Assembly: GCA_050247515.1 (NCBI GenBank)
Contig: JBFWUB010000007.1
Coordinates: forward strand, 62,001-126,000
DNA: 64,000 bases
Source of the DNA: RAM1 sp050247515
GTDB lineage: Bacteria; Pseudomonadota; Gammaproteobacteria; Burkholderiales; Burkholderiaceae_C
Direction of reading: 5' to 3'
A program made the position numbers and the translations under genes. Numbering within the stretch: position 1 is the stretch's first letter; each line of letters starts with the position of its first letter. Below are positions 47,689 to 57,404 of the stretch, piece by piece. The notes below the pieces were generated by a model. It did no database searches. It was given only the letters and a program-made list of their open reading frames with translations, and was not told the DNA's origin.

Positions 47689-49767
47689 TCAAATCCTCGG
47701 TGACACCCGCACCAGCGCCAGCGGCCGCGGTGCGTCGTCGGCCAGCGATACCGCCTGCCCTGATGCCGACGCGGCGGCGCCCAGCTGCCCCAGGCCGTTC
47801 AGGAACTCCTGGGCCAGCGTGCGTTGCGCGTTGTTGTTGTATTTGATGCTCTGCGCCACCCTGCCCCAGTGACCTGACTGGATCGATTCGTACAGCGCGG
47901 CGCTGCCGGGCTGCATGGTGCCCAGAAAGGTTGCCAGCCGCACGGTCTGGTGGTACGTCCATCCGGCACCGGCTTGCTCGCCCGCGGGGTGAAAGCGGTC
48001 GATCAGGCGCTGCGCCGCCAGGGCGCCGGCGTTGCCCAGGGCTTCGATGCTGTGCGCGGGCATGTCCAGGTTCAGCCCGCCCTCGGTCGTGCGCTGGCTG
48101 ATCTGGACGATGCGGTCCTTGAAGCCAGGATAGGGGAACTGGATTTCATCGCGCCAGTTCTGCATGGTGTTCACGATGCCCAGCACAAAGTCCTTCAGCC
48201 CGCCCAGCGGTGTGTCGTCGCTGGGCGCCGGCCAGTGGCGCAGGTGGCCGCCGCGGAACTGGCCGTCCTTGAATTCGGGCAGGTAGATGCGCCCGCCCTC
48301 GTTGTCCTTGACCTCCGGCGTCTTGATGTCGTGGTTGGGGTGCTCGGCCTTGAGGTTGACCGCAAACGTCGGGTGGCCCGGCAGCAGCGCGTCAAACATG
48401 TGCAGCGGCATGTTGCTGCCGATGCCCCCGTCTGAAAACCACACGCGCGTGGCGTTCAGCGGCTTCCTCTGGTCCCGCGCCTGCTGGTTGGCGGCCAGGC
48501 TGTGGTCCACCGAATACAGCGGCACGGCCGACAGCAGCAGCGGAAAGCTCAGGCTCATGCGCACGGCCACCACCACCGGCAGGTCCGCGCCGCGCGGAAA
48601 GCGCAGCAGCGCGCGTGTGTGGCCTTCGGGGCCAGTCACCACGCCGGGCTCGTCTTCACCATCGTCCGGCCGCGCGGCCTTCGCGGCCAGCCAGGCCATG
48701 ACGCGCGGCGGGAAATAGTCTTTCAGCTCGTTGGGGTCGTAGTACAGGCCCGGCGAACCATCGCGCAACGGAATGCTGTACACCATCTGCTGGCTGACGG
48801 CGCTGGTCATCACCTCCAGGTGGATGTCGCGCGGCGCGTCGCGGTCGCCGGTGCCCCACAGGTCGCCAAAGGTCAGCGGGTGCGCGCGCTGCGCCAGGCC
48901 GGCCAGGCCGTCGAAGTAGCCGGTCAGCCAGTCAGTCAGGCCGGGCAGCTGCGCGCGCCGGCCTTCGTCGGTGGTCTGGCCGCTGCACAGGCCATAGCGG
49001 TTGCGGTGCAGGCCCTTGAGCAGGCTGAGCGTGAAGCGGCCCAGCGCCGCCGCCAGCAGCAGCACCCAGACCAGCACGCCACCCAGCAGCAGCGACAGCG
49101 CCACCAGCGCCAGCGCGCCGCTCCAGGCTGCGCCGGTGGCCAGCTTCAGGGCCGCCACCAGCAGGGCTGCGGCCGCGCCCCAGGTCAGGGCCAGGCCTGG
49201 CACGGAGGCCGCCGCGGCGCTGCGCCATACGGCCACGCCCGTCAGCACCAGCGCGCCCAGGGCCAGCCCCGCCGCTGCCGCCAGGCCCGGACGCGGTTGC
49301 AGCGCCTGCACCAGCGGCGCCAGCAGCACGGCCGCGCCCAGCAGCAGCACGCCCAGCAGGCCCGCGCTGCCGGTGAGCATGCGCACCAGCATGCCCACCA
49401 CGGCGGGCAGCGGCTTTTTGTTCAGCGCCTGCAGCAGCACCGCAAAGTGCAGCTGCAGCGCGGGATGCGGCTGGAACAGGCTCAGCAGGCGCGACCGCCC
49501 GCTGGGCTGCACGGTTTCACCCAGCTCGCCCGGCAGCTGGGCCAGCGTGGCAAAGGCCTGCGGGTTGCCGTGCTGTCGGCCGTATTCGGCGGCGGCGCAG
49601 GCGCCCGCGGCGATCGCGCCGGCCGAGGTGCCGCCGATGTTCTTGAAGCGGTAGCGCTGCGACAGCGCGTGAATCAGCCGGGGGTAGATCACGCCGCTGG
49701 TGATGCCGCCCTTCATGACCAGGTCGCAAAACGCGTCGGGTGGCGGCGCTGGGGTTGTTGTGTTCAT
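47689..49767 (-). CDS. Patatin-like phospholipase with internal membrane block
   Basis: A 692-residue patatin-family lipase. The oxyanion region KGGITSG and the nucleophile motif GGTSAG (about 45-50) are near the N-terminus; the catalytic aspartate is in SDGGIGSN near 440. Between them, about 120-250, lie four hydrophobic helices that interrupt the hydrolase domain, so the protein is probably inner-membrane bound. A long C-terminal region (about 500-690) is specific to this subgroup. The lipid substrate is unknown. It is divergent from the HDOD gene. Confidence 0.82.
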   Translation of the reverse strand: MNTTTPAPPPDAFCDLVMKGGITSGVIYPRLIHALSQRYRFKNIGGTSAGAIAAGACAAAEYGRQHGNPQAFATLAQLPGELGETVQPSGRSRLLSLFQPHPALQLHFAVLLQALNKKPLPAVVGMLVRMLTGSAGLLGVLLLGAAVLLAPLVQALQPRPGLAAAAGLALGALVLTGVAVWRSAAAASVPGLALTWGAAAALLVAALKLATGAAWSGALALVALSLLLGGVLVWVLLLAAALGRFTLSLLKGLHRNRYGLCSGQTTDEGRRAQLPGLTDWLTGYFDGLAGLAQRAHPLTFGDLWGTGDRDAPRDIHLEVMTSAVSQQMVYSIPLRDGSPGLYYDPNELKDYFPPRVMAWLAAKAARPDDGEDEPGVVTGPEGHTRALLRFPRGADLPVVVAVRMSLSFPLLLSAVPLYSVDHSLAANQQARDQRKPLNATRVWFSDGGIGSNMPLHMFDALLPGHPTFAVNLKAEHPNHDIKTPEVKDNEGGRIYLPEFKDGQFRGGHLRHWPAPSDDTPLGGLKDFVLGIVNTMQNWRDEIQFPYPGFKDRIVQISQRTTEGGLNLDMPAHSIEALGNAGALAAQRLIDRFHPAGEQAGAGWTYHQTVRLATFLGTMQPGSAALYESIQSGHWGRVAQSIKYNNNAQRTLAQEFLNGLGQLGAAASASGQAVSLADDAPRPLALVRVSPRI

Positions 49768-49780
49768 GAGGCCCTCCTTG

Positions 49781-50665
49781 ATGGGTTGTGCAGTGTCCCC
49801 GACCGCGGCTCAAGTTCGCGCGCGCGTTGCCGAAGAGCCCGACATGCTACTCACCCATCCCGACCACTGCGCCCGCTGGGTGCAGACCCTGGGCACGGTA
49901 CAGATCCCCGTGCTGCGCAGCACGCGCGACGCCATCGCCGCCTGGCAGCAGATGCCGGAGCGGGCGGACGCCAATTCGCTGGCCCACACCGTGCTGCACG
50001 ACCCGCTCATGACGCTGCGCGTGCTGGCCTGCGTGCAGCAGCGCCTGGGCAGCCGCCTGCGCACGCCTGTGGAGACCGTCACCGCCGGCATCGTCATGCT
50101 GGGCATCGAGCCGTTCTTTACCCACCTGGGCGATCCACCCGTGCTGGAGGACCGCCTGGCCGCCGACCCCGAGGCGCTGGCCGGCGCGCTGCAGGCTGTT
50201 GAACGCTCACACCACGCGGCGCGCCTGGCGGCGGCGTTTGCCATCCAGCGCCAGGACGAAGACGTGGAAGTGCTGCACCAGGCCGCGCTGCTGGACAACT
50301 TTGCCGGGCTGCTGCTGTGGTGCGAGGCGCCCGCGCTGGCGCGGGTTATTGCAAACCGCCAGCAGGCCGACGCCACGCTGCGCTCGGCCGACGTGCAGCG
50401 CGCCGTGCTGGGCGTGGAGCTGGCCACGTTGGAGCATGCGCTGATGGCGCAGTGGGGCCTGCCGGACTTTTTGCGCAGCATGACCGACCCGGGCCAGTCG
50501 GCGCGCCCCGGCCCGCGCTGCGTGATGCTGGCCGTGCGCATCGCGCGCCATTCGCAAGGCGGCTGGGACAACGCCGCGCTGCCGGATGACTACGCCGAGC
50601 TGGGGCAGCTGCTGAACATTTCCAGCGGCGCGGCGGGGCAACTGGTGCGGGAGGTGTGTGAGTAG
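49781..50665 (+). CDS. HDOD domain-containing protein
   Basis: A protein of about 294 residues with a degenerate HD-type (HDOD) domain (about 40-240): HTVLHDPLMTLRVLACVQQRL, AGIVMLGIEPFF and a QAALLDNFAGLLLW segment in which catalytic HD residues are missing. HDOD proteins are signalling scaffolds often tied to motility or virulence, and this one lies next to the flagellar genes. The start is uncertain: ATG 49781, or ATG 49844 (MLLTHPDHC). It converges on flgL. Confidence 0.75.
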   Translation: MGCAVSPTAAQVRARVAEEPDMLLTHPDHCARWVQTLGTVQIPVLRSTRDAIAAWQQMPERADANSLAHTVLHDPLMTLRVLACVQQRLGSRLRTPVETVTAGIVMLGIEPFFTHLGDPPVLEDRLAADPEALAGALQAVERSHHAARLAAAFAIQRQDEDVEVLHQAALLDNFAGLLLWCEAPALARVIANRQQADATLRSADVQRAVLGVELATLEHALMAQWGLPDFLRSMTDPGQSARPGPRCVMLAVRIARHSQGGWDNAALPDDYAELGQLLNISSGAAGQLVREVCE

Positions 50666-50730
50666 GTTGCGGGCGCCTGGCGCGCTCGCCAACCAGGGTA
50701 CTTGAGGCGCCAGCTTGATAGCGGCGCACG

Positions 50731-50765
50731 CCCTCACCCCTGCCCTCTCCCAGAGGGAGAGGGAG
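50731..50765 (-). repeat. 35-bp dispersed repeat, copy 2
   Basis: The inverse copy of the repeat at 39381-39415, differing at one position. It lies between the convergent HDOD and flgL genes, where its hairpin could act as a bidirectional transcript end. Confidence 0.85.
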
Positions 50766-50778
50766 TAGCTTCACGTCC

Positions 50779-51969
50779 TTATCCCAGCATCTGGAACAGC
50801 GACGTCCTGGCCACGCTGGCGTACGCCTGCATGGCCGCCTGCAGGGCGGTCTGGTTGTTCTGCAGGTCCGAGATGGCGGCCGCGTAGTCCAGGTCCACCA
50901 GGTCGCTGCGCCGTTGCTGCAGGTGCAGGTCTTCCTGGGTGTGGGTGGCGGTGGCACTGTCCACGCGCTGCAGCTCGGCGCCCACGCCCGCGCGCATCAG
51001 CACCAGGCTGTCCAGCGCGCCGTCCAGGCTGACCTGGGCGCGCTCCAGCCCCTGTGAATAGGCGGCGGCGTTGTAGGGCTGGCTCAGCGTGGCAATCGCG
51101 TCGTCCAGCGTCTGGAAGATGCTTTGCTTGCCCGCGGGCCCCACGCTGAAGCTGTCGCCCGCGGCCGGTGTGCCGGCGATCCTGATGCGCTGGCCGTCCA
51201 GCGTGATGGTGGCGCCCGCCACGAACGGCACGCCCGCGGCCAGCGTGGTGCCGGCGGTCAGGTCCGTCACCGTGTATTCCAGCCCGCCGCCGCCCGCGGC
51301 GAGGGTGATGCTGTAATTGTGGCCGGTGAGCTGCGTGGGGTCGGCCACGTCGCCGGGGTTGATCCAGCCCGCGCCGGTGTTGCCGGCGGCGGAGTCGGTG
51401 ACGAACACGCCGTTGCCCTGCGGCTGGGCCATGAAGGCCGCGCGGCCGTCCAGCGTGGCGGCAAATTGCATATCGTCGCCCAGGCGCTGCACGCCCGAGG
51501 CCGCGTTCCACGCGGGCGTGGCGCCCGCCGTCAGCGGCGCGCCCGCGCTGCCCTGGCCGGCAAACACATGGCCGCCCGCGCCGTCGCGCGTGTTGGCCAG
51601 CGCCACCAGTTGCTCGCGCGCGGCACGCAGCTGCACCACCAGCGCCTGGCGGTCGGTGGCGTTGTAGCCGCCGTTGCCGGCGGCCACCAGGGCTTCGCGA
51701 ACGCTTTGCAGCGTGCCCACCCCGTCGGCCAGCGCGGTGTCGGCGGCCGACAGCACACTGGTGGCCAGCTGGGCCGAGCGCTGGTCCTGCGCCAGGTGCG
51801 CCAGGCGCGAACGCGCCAGCTCCGCCTGCGCCGCGCCCAGCGGGTCGTCGCCGGGCGAGTTGACGCGCAGGCCGGTGCCCAGCTGGTTCTGCAGGCGGGT
51901 CTGCGCGCTCTGGCGCGCTTCAATGCCCTGGAAGCTGGCTTGCGTCGTGCCAAGGGTGGTGACTCGCAT
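50779..51969 (-). CDS. flgL: Flagellar hook-filament junction protein FlgL (HAP3)
   Basis: FlgL forms the ring joining hook to filament, exported by the flagellar type III system. The 396-residue protein has flagellin-like helical ends (N-terminal MRVTTLGTTQASFQGIEARQ region with LGTGLRVNSPGDDPLGA; C-terminal AISDLQNNQTALQAAMQAY) around a variable alanine/glycine-rich middle. It is the last gene of the flgB-flgL run, 20 bases after flgK. Confidence 0.93.
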   Translation of the reverse strand: MRVTTLGTTQASFQGIEARQSAQTRLQNQLGTGLRVNSPGDDPLGAAQAELARSRLAHLAQDQRSAQLATSVLSAADTALADGVGTLQSVREALVAAGNGGYNATDRQALVVQLRAAREQLVALANTRDGAGGHVFAGQGSAGAPLTAGATPAWNAASGVQRLGDDMQFAATLDGRAAFMAQPQGNGVFVTDSAAGNTGAGWINPGDVADPTQLTGHNYSITLAAGGGGLEYTVTDLTAGTTLAAGVPFVAGATITLDGQRIRIAGTPAAGDSFSVGPAGKQSIFQTLDDAIATLSQPYNAAAYSQGLERAQVSLDGALDSLVLMRAGVGAELQRVDSATATHTQEDLHLQQRRSDLVDLDYAAAISDLQNNQTALQAAMQAYASVARTSLFQMLG

Positions 51970-51989
51970 GGTGTTTGGTCCTTGAAAGG

Positions 51990-53891
51990 TCAGCGGCCGG
52001 TGGCCGACAGCAGCGCGTCAAACAGCGTCTGGCTGGCCTGGATGATCTTGGCCGAGGCCTGGTAGGCCTGCTGGTAGCGCAGCAGGTTGGCGGCTTCTTC
52101 GTCCAGGTTCACGCCCGACACGCTTTGCAGCCGGGCGGTGGCGTCGGCCTGCATCTGCTGCGATACGGCGGCGCCGTCGCGCGCGCCCTGCACGCGCACG
52201 CCGGCGTCGCCCACCAGCGCGGCAAAGGCTTCATTGAGGGTTGCGCCGTCCACCCCTGCCGCGTCGGCCAGCGCGCCCAGCGCCAGTGCGTTGCGGTTGT
52301 CGGCGCCGGGGGCGGTGTTGGGCTTGACGGTAAAGCTGTCGCCCGCCACCGCCGCGCCGTCCAGCACCAGGGACCAGCCGTTGTAGCTGGCCGGCGCGGG
52401 CGGAATCGTCTGGCCGGCGGTGTAGGGCACGTTGGTCAGGTTGCCACTGGCCAGGCCGGTCACGTTGAAGGTCGTGGGCGGGTTGTTGAAGCTGATGGTC
52501 ACGGGCAGCGCGGTGTCGGCGCTGTGCTGCAGCACTGCAAAGCCGGTGATGGCGCCGGTGCCCTTGTTGGTGGCGCTGGCCTCGGCCACGGCGGCGTAGC
52601 CGGTGGCCAGCTGGCTGGGTGACAGTGCCCGGGCCGTCAGCCCCGTGGCCGCGGCCGTGAACGGCTGCACCAGGAATGTGTCGCCGTTGGCGGGTGCGCC
52701 CGCGGCCGTGAAGTTCAGCCCGTCAATCACGGTGGGAAATGTCAGGCCCGTGGTCTGCTGGCCGTCAGCCAGCCGTGTCACGTTGTAGGCGCTGCCGTCC
52801 CAGCGAACCTCATAGTCGCTGGCCTTCAGCACGCTGGCGTCGGCCACCGTCGCGCCCAGCGTGGCGGCGCCGGTGTTGGTGGTGTTGCCGCGCACCACGG
52901 GCGCGGGCACGGCCAGCAGCGGCTGGCCCTGCACGCCGCTGGCGTCCACGCCGCGCGCCTGCTGGCGGTTGAGCTGGTCCGCCGCCACGATGGCCAGGCG
53001 GCCCACCTGGGTGATGGCGCTGGCCAGGTCCTGGTCGCGAAAGTGCATCAGGCCGGCCACGCTGCCGCTGCCCAACGCGTCCACGTCCAGTACCTGCGCC
53101 ACACCGCCGCGGCTGAGCTGCAGCGCGGTGCGCGTGGTGTCGGCCGGGTCGGCTATGGCGGTCACGCTGGCTTGCTGGTTGCCCACCAGCAGCGCCGCGC
53201 CGCTGGCGGTGAACAGGCTCAGGCTGCCGTCGGCGGCGGCCACGCTGTTCACCGGCAGCAGGCCGTTGAGCACCTGCAGCGCGGCGTCGCGCTGGTCCAG
53301 CAAATCGTTTGGCGGCTGGCCCGACACCTGCGCTTGGGCAATGCGTTCGTTCAGCGTGCGGATCTCGCCCAGCTGCTTGTTGATCAGCCCGGCCGATCCG
53401 CCAATGCGGGCATTGGCCTCCTGGCCCAGTGACTTGAGTTGCGCGCCCACGGTGCCGATGCGCTGCGCCAGCTGGCTCGCGCGCGACAAAAAGGCCTGGC
53501 GTGCCGCCAGCTCGCCAGGGCGGTTGACGACATCCCCGGCGGCGGCAAACATCGCATCCACCGCGGCGCCGATGCCCAGCTCGGGGTCGGCAAACACGGC
53601 GTCCAGCCCGTCCAGCGCGCCCGCGCGCGCCGCATCAAACGCCGCGCGCGAGGCGCCCGTCTGCACCGAGGCGGCCAGGAACTGGTCGTACTGGCGGCGC
53701 ACCGTGGTCATCTCCACCCCGCGGCCAAAAAAGCCCGCGCCGGTGTACATGCCGCCGGCCGTCTGCAGCACGGCCTCCTGGCGCGAATAGCCGGCCGTGT
53801 TGGCATTGGCAATGTTGTGCGCAATCGTGCCCAGCGAGCCCTGCGCCGCGGCCAGGCTGCGGCTGCCGATGTTGAGGAGCGAGGAGGTCAT
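51990..53891 (-). CDS. flgK: Flagellar hook-associated protein FlgK (HAP1)
   Basis: FlgK is the first junction ring on the hook. The 633-residue protein has the N-terminal rod-type motif IGSRSLAAAQGSLGT then ANANTAGYSRQ, a variable middle, and the C-terminal VNLDEEAANLLRYQQAYQAS. It lies 14 bases after flgJ and 20 before flgL. Confidence 0.95.
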   Translation of the reverse strand: MTSSLLNIGSRSLAAAQGSLGTIAHNIANANTAGYSRQEAVLQTAGGMYTGAGFFGRGVEMTTVRRQYDQFLAASVQTGASRAAFDAARAGALDGLDAVFADPELGIGAAVDAMFAAAGDVVNRPGELAARQAFLSRASQLAQRIGTVGAQLKSLGQEANARIGGSAGLINKQLGEIRTLNERIAQAQVSGQPPNDLLDQRDAALQVLNGLLPVNSVAAADGSLSLFTASGAALLVGNQQASVTAIADPADTTRTALQLSRGGVAQVLDVDALGSGSVAGLMHFRDQDLASAITQVGRLAIVAADQLNRQQARGVDASGVQGQPLLAVPAPVVRGNTTNTGAATLGATVADASVLKASDYEVRWDGSAYNVTRLADGQQTTGLTFPTVIDGLNFTAAGAPANGDTFLVQPFTAAATGLTARALSPSQLATGYAAVAEASATNKGTGAITGFAVLQHSADTALPVTISFNNPPTTFNVTGLASGNLTNVPYTAGQTIPPAPASYNGWSLVLDGAAVAGDSFTVKPNTAPGADNRNALALGALADAAGVDGATLNEAFAALVGDAGVRVQGARDGAAVSQQMQADATARLQSVSGVNLDEEAANLLRYQQAYQASAKIIQASQTLFDALLSATGR

Positions 53892-53905
53892 CGTGTGGTC
53901 CGGCC

Positions 53906-54775
53906 CTAGCCCATGGCCCGCTGCACCGCGAGCGTGTGGTTGATGGTGCGCGCCAGCTTGGCCGCGTACTGCGGGTCGGTGGCGTAGCCGGCGCGCTGCA
54001 TGCCGCTGGCAAAGCTCTCGGCGGTGCCGGCGTTGCGCACCGTGGCGGCATAGCGCGGGCTGCTGGAGATCATGCGGGCGTAGTCGGAAAACGCCTCGGT
54101 GTACGAGCCGTAGCTGCGAAAGCGCGCGCTCTGGCGCACGGCCTGGCCGCCTTCAAATTCGGTGGTCATCACGTCGGTGGTGGCGCCGCCCCAGCCCGTG
54201 GCCTTGATGCCGAACAGGTTGTGCGACGGGCTGCCGTCGGCGTTGCGGATCTCGCCCTTGCCCCAGCCGGACTCCAGCGCGGCCTGGCCCAGGATGAACG
54301 ACGCCGGCACGCCGGTGCTGCGCTCGGCGGCCTGCGCGTGCGGCAGCATTTTCTGGATGAAGGCCGCGGCGTTGGCCGACGGCACGCCCGCGGTGGCGGT
54401 GGCCGGTGCATAGGCCGCAAGGCCGGCAGGGGCGGCGCTGGCAGCGGCCTGGTTGGCGGCCGAGACAGGCGGCAGGTTCTGCATGTGGCGCGACAGCTGC
54501 TTTTCAATCATGTCGGCCAGCCCTTGTGGTCGCCCGGCAAACTGTTTGGCCATCTGCTGGTCCAGCATGCTGGTGAAGGTGTCGCCGCCGGGGCCGGCGC
54601 TTTCGGTCTTGATGGTGGCGTCGCGCATGCTCTTGAGCACCATCTGCATGAACATGGACTCAAACTGCACGGCCGCCGTGCGCGCCGCCGCGCGCGGGTC
54701 GCGCGCGGCCTCGCTTTTCAGCGCGTCCAGCGAACGGCTGTCCACCCCCAGCGAACGTGCGGCGTCCATGGTCAT
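53906..54775 (-). CDS. flgJ: Flagellar rod assembly protein / peptidoglycan hydrolase FlgJ
   Basis: FlgJ caps the growing rod and opens the cell wall. The 289-residue protein has the N-terminal rod-binding domain (QFESMFMQMVLKSMRDAT at about 37-54) and a C-terminal muramidase domain with the catalytic glutamate in QAALESGWGKGE and the NLFGIKA motif. It keeps the hydrolase domain, as in beta- and gammaproteobacteria. ATG 54775 directly follows the flgI stop; ATG 54769 is a near alternative. Confidence 0.95.
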   Translation of the reverse strand: MTMDAARSLGVDSRSLDALKSEAARDPRAAARTAAVQFESMFMQMVLKSMRDATIKTESAGPGGDTFTSMLDQQMAKQFAGRPQGLADMIEKQLSRHMQNLPPVSAANQAAASAAPAGLAAYAPATATAGVPSANAAAFIQKMLPHAQAAERSTGVPASFILGQAALESGWGKGEIRNADGSPSHNLFGIKATGWGGATTDVMTTEFEGGQAVRQSARFRSYGSYTEAFSDYARMISSSPRYAATVRNAGTAESFASGMQRAGYATDPQYAAKLARTINHTLAVQRAMG

Positions 54776-55903
54776 TTAAATGATCTCCAGCTCTGCCTTG
54801 AGCGCGCCCGCGGCCTTGATGGCCTGCAGGATGCCGATCAGGTCCTGCGCGGTGGCGCCCAGTGCGTTCAGGGATTTCACGATGTCGGCCAGGTCGGCGC
54901 TGGCGGGCACCATCAGCAGCTGGCCGGCGCCTTGCTGCACGCTGATGTCGGACTTTTCCGCCGCCACGGTCTGGCCGCCGCTCAGCGCGTTGGGCTGGCT
55001 GATGACGGGCGTGCTGGCCACGGTGACCGACAGGCTGCCGTGCGCCACGGCGCAGGCGCCCAGGCGCACCGACTGGTTCATCACCACCGAGCCGCTGCGC
55101 GCGTTGACGATCACCTTGGCCTGCGGCGCGGTCAGCGCCACCTCGATGTTTTCCAGCTCCGACAGGAAGCCCACGCGGTTGCCCGTGCCCGGAAAGCGCA
55201 CCTGCACCACGCGCCCGTCCAGCGCCACGGCGGCGTCGGCGCGGTCACCCACCAGGTCCAGCTTGCGGTTGATGGCGTCGGCCACCGCGCGCGCGGTGGA
55301 AAAGTCGGTCTGGTTCAGCTCCAGGTGGATCACGTCGGCATTCAGCGCGGCGTTGGCCACCGCGCGTTCCACCGTGGCGCCGCCGGGGATGCGCCCGGCC
55401 AGCATGTGGTTGATCGACACCTTGGAGCCGCCCGACGACGCGCCCGCGCCGCCGATCACCAGGTTGCCCTGGGCCATGGCGTAGATCTGGCTGTCCGCGC
55501 CGCGCAGCGGCGTGAGCAGCAGCGTGCCGCCGCGCAAGCTGCGCGCATTTCCCAGCGACGACACCGTGATGTCAATCTGCTGGCCCGGCTGCGCAAAGGC
55601 GGGCAGGGCGGCGGTGATCATTACCGCCGCCACGTTTTTCATCTGCGGCGTCACGCCCGGGGGCAGCGCCACGCCAAACTGGCTGAGCAGCGACTGCACG
55701 CTCTGGCCGGTGAACTGCACCTGGTTGGTCGCGTCGCCGCTGCCGTCCAGGCCCACCACCACGCCGTAGCCAATCAGCTGGTTCACCCGCACGCCCGACA
55801 CGCTGGCCAGGTCACGGATGCGTTCACGCCCGCCGTTGGCATGCGATGCCAGCGGCGCCATGCTGATGGCAGCCGCCAGCAGGAAAGCAAGTGTCTTGTT
55901 CAT
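54776..55903 (-). CDS. flgI: Flagellar P-ring protein FlgI
   Basis: FlgI makes the periplasmic ring around the rod in the peptidoglycan layer. The 375-residue protein has a Sec signal peptide (cut near SHA) and typical blocks IRDLASVSGVRVNQLIGYG and VVGLDGSGDATNQ, plus the C-terminal VKSLNALGATAQDLIGILQAIK segment. The start overlaps the flgH stop by 4 bases (ATGA). Confidence 0.96.
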   Translation of the reverse strand: MNKTLAFLLAAAISMAPLASHANGGRERIRDLASVSGVRVNQLIGYGVVVGLDGSGDATNQVQFTGQSVQSLLSQFGVALPPGVTPQMKNVAAVMITAALPAFAQPGQQIDITVSSLGNARSLRGGTLLLTPLRGADSQIYAMAQGNLVIGGAGASSGGSKVSINHMLAGRIPGGATVERAVANAALNADVIHLELNQTDFSTARAVADAINRKLDLVGDRADAAVALDGRVVQVRFPGTGNRVGFLSELENIEVALTAPQAKVIVNARSGSVVMNQSVRLGACAVAHGSLSVTVASTPVISQPNALSGGQTVAAEKSDISVQQGAGQLLMVPASADLADIVKSLNALGATAQDLIGILQAIKAAGALKAELEII

Positions 55904-56574
55904 ACGGGGGCGATAGAAAGGAAGAATCTGGACAGCCAGCCCAGGCCCTGCACCCGCCCGATGTCGCCGCGCCCGCGCTGCTCCATGCGGGCGTCAGCCA
56001 CCTGGGTGGAGCTGACGACGTTGCCGCCGCGGATGGTCGCAGGGTTGACGATGCCCGAAAAGCGCAGCACGTCCACGTTCTGGTTCACGCCGACCTGCTT
56101 TTCGCCGCTGACCAGCAGGTTGCCGTTGGGCAGCACCTGCTGCACCACCACGGTGATGGTGCCCGCGAAGTTGTTGCTGGTGTCGGTCTTGCCGTCGGCG
56201 CCGCCCACCACGGTGGATTCACCGCCGGCATTCAGGCGCCCCAGGAAATTGGCTGACGCGAACGGCAGCGCCTTCATGGCCGCCGAGATGGATCCGTTGC
56301 GGTTGATCTTGCTGGTGGACTGCTGGCTGGCCGTGACGGTTTCCTCGATCTGGATCGTCAGCGTGTCGCCGGCCAGGCGGGCGCGGCGGTCTTCAAACAG
56401 CGGGCGGTGCGTGGCCACCTGGAAGATCGCGCCCTGCGCGGGCGCGGCCACCGGCGCGGGCTGCGCAGCCTGCGCGGCGCGGGGATGAAAGTCCACCTGC
56501 GGTGCAGACACCGTGGCGCAGCCCGACAGCGCGGCCACCAGGGCGGCGAGGTAAACGGGGGATGTGTTGTTCAT
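55900..56574 (-). CDS. flgH: Flagellar L-ring lipoprotein FlgH
   Basis: FlgH forms the outer-membrane ring. The 224-residue precursor has the lipobox ALSGCAT at about residue 18, and the conserved LFEDRRARLAGDTLTIQIEE, STSKINRNG and FSGIVNPATI segments. I chose ATG 56574, which gives a compact signal peptide; ATG 56604, overlapping the flgG stop by one base, is an alternative that would be translationally coupled. Confidence 0.94.
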   Translation of the reverse strand: MNNTSPVYLAALVAALSGCATVSAPQVDFHPRAAQAAQPAPVAAPAQGAIFQVATHRPLFEDRRARLAGDTLTIQIEETVTASQQSTSKINRNGSISAAMKALPFASANFLGRLNAGGESTVVGGADGKTDTSNNFAGTITVVVQQVLPNGNLLVSGEKQVGVNQNVDVLRFSGIVNPATIRGGNVVSSTQVADARMEQRGRGDIGRVQGLGWLSRFFLSIAPV

Positions 56575-56603
56575 GGCAAGGGTCCTGTGCAGGTTCAAGG
56601 GCA

Positions 56604-57386
56604 TCACAGCTGGGCCAGGCGCGCCAGCATCTGGTCGGACGTCTGGATCGCCTTGGAGTTGATTTCATACGCGCGCTGGGTCTGGATCATGGCCACCAGC
56701 TCTTCCACCACGTTGACGTTGGAGCCTTCGACCGAGCCCTGCGTCACCACGGCCAGGCCGTTGCTGCCGGGGTTGCCGGTCTGGGCCGTGCCCGAGGCGG
56801 CGGTCTCGGCAAACAGGTTGCCGCCGCGCGGCTCCAGGCCGGCGGGGTTCATGAAGTTGGCCAGCTGCAGCTGCCCGGCCTGCTGCGTGGCCGTGCTGCC
56901 CGACACCGTGACCGACACAATGCCGTCGCGCCCCACGGTGATGCTCTGCGCGTTCGGCGGGATGGTGATGGCCGGCACCACGGCGTAGCCGCTGGAGGTG
57001 ACGAGTTGGCCCTGCGCGTCCACCTGGAACGAGCCGTCGCGGGTGTAGCTGGTGGTGCCGTCGGGCATCTGTACCTGGAAGAAGCCCTGGCCGTTCAGCG
57101 CCATGTCCAGGTTGTTGCCGGTTTGCGTGAGCGCGCCCTGGCTGAAGTTGCGCGAGGTGGCCACGGTGCGCACACCGGTTCCCAGCTGCAGGCCCGTGGG
57201 CAGCTGCGTCTGCTGGGTGGACTGGCCGCCGGCCTGGCGCATGTTCTGGTAGAGCAGGTCTTCAAACACCGCGCGGCTGCGCTTGTAGCCGTTGGTGGCC
57301 ACGTTCGCCAGGTTGTGGGTGATGGCGTCCAGCTGGGTCTGCTGGGCTTCCAGGCCGGTCTTGGCGATCGAGAGGGAACGCATCAT
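56604..57386 (-). CDS. flgG: Flagellar distal rod protein FlgG
   Basis: The 260-residue distal rod subunit. Its N-terminus MMRSLSIAKTGLEAQQTQL continues with ITHNLANVATNGYKRSRA, and its C-terminus carries GSNVNVVEELVAMIQTQRAYE, the paired rod/hook motifs. It lies 18 bases after flgF. Length matches FlgG of other proteobacteria. Confidence 0.96.
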   Translation of the reverse strand: MMRSLSIAKTGLEAQQTQLDAITHNLANVATNGYKRSRAVFEDLLYQNMRQAGGQSTQQTQLPTGLQLGTGVRTVATSRNFSQGALTQTGNNLDMALNGQGFFQVQMPDGTTSYTRDGSFQVDAQGQLVTSSGYAVVPAITIPPNAQSITVGRDGIVSVTVSGSTATQQAGQLQLANFMNPAGLEPRGGNLFAETAASGTAQTGNPGSNGLAVVTQGSVEGSNVNVVEELVAMIQTQRAYEINSKAIQTSDQMLARLAQL

Positions 57387-57404
57387 GGCGGGGCTCCTGT
57401 GGAT

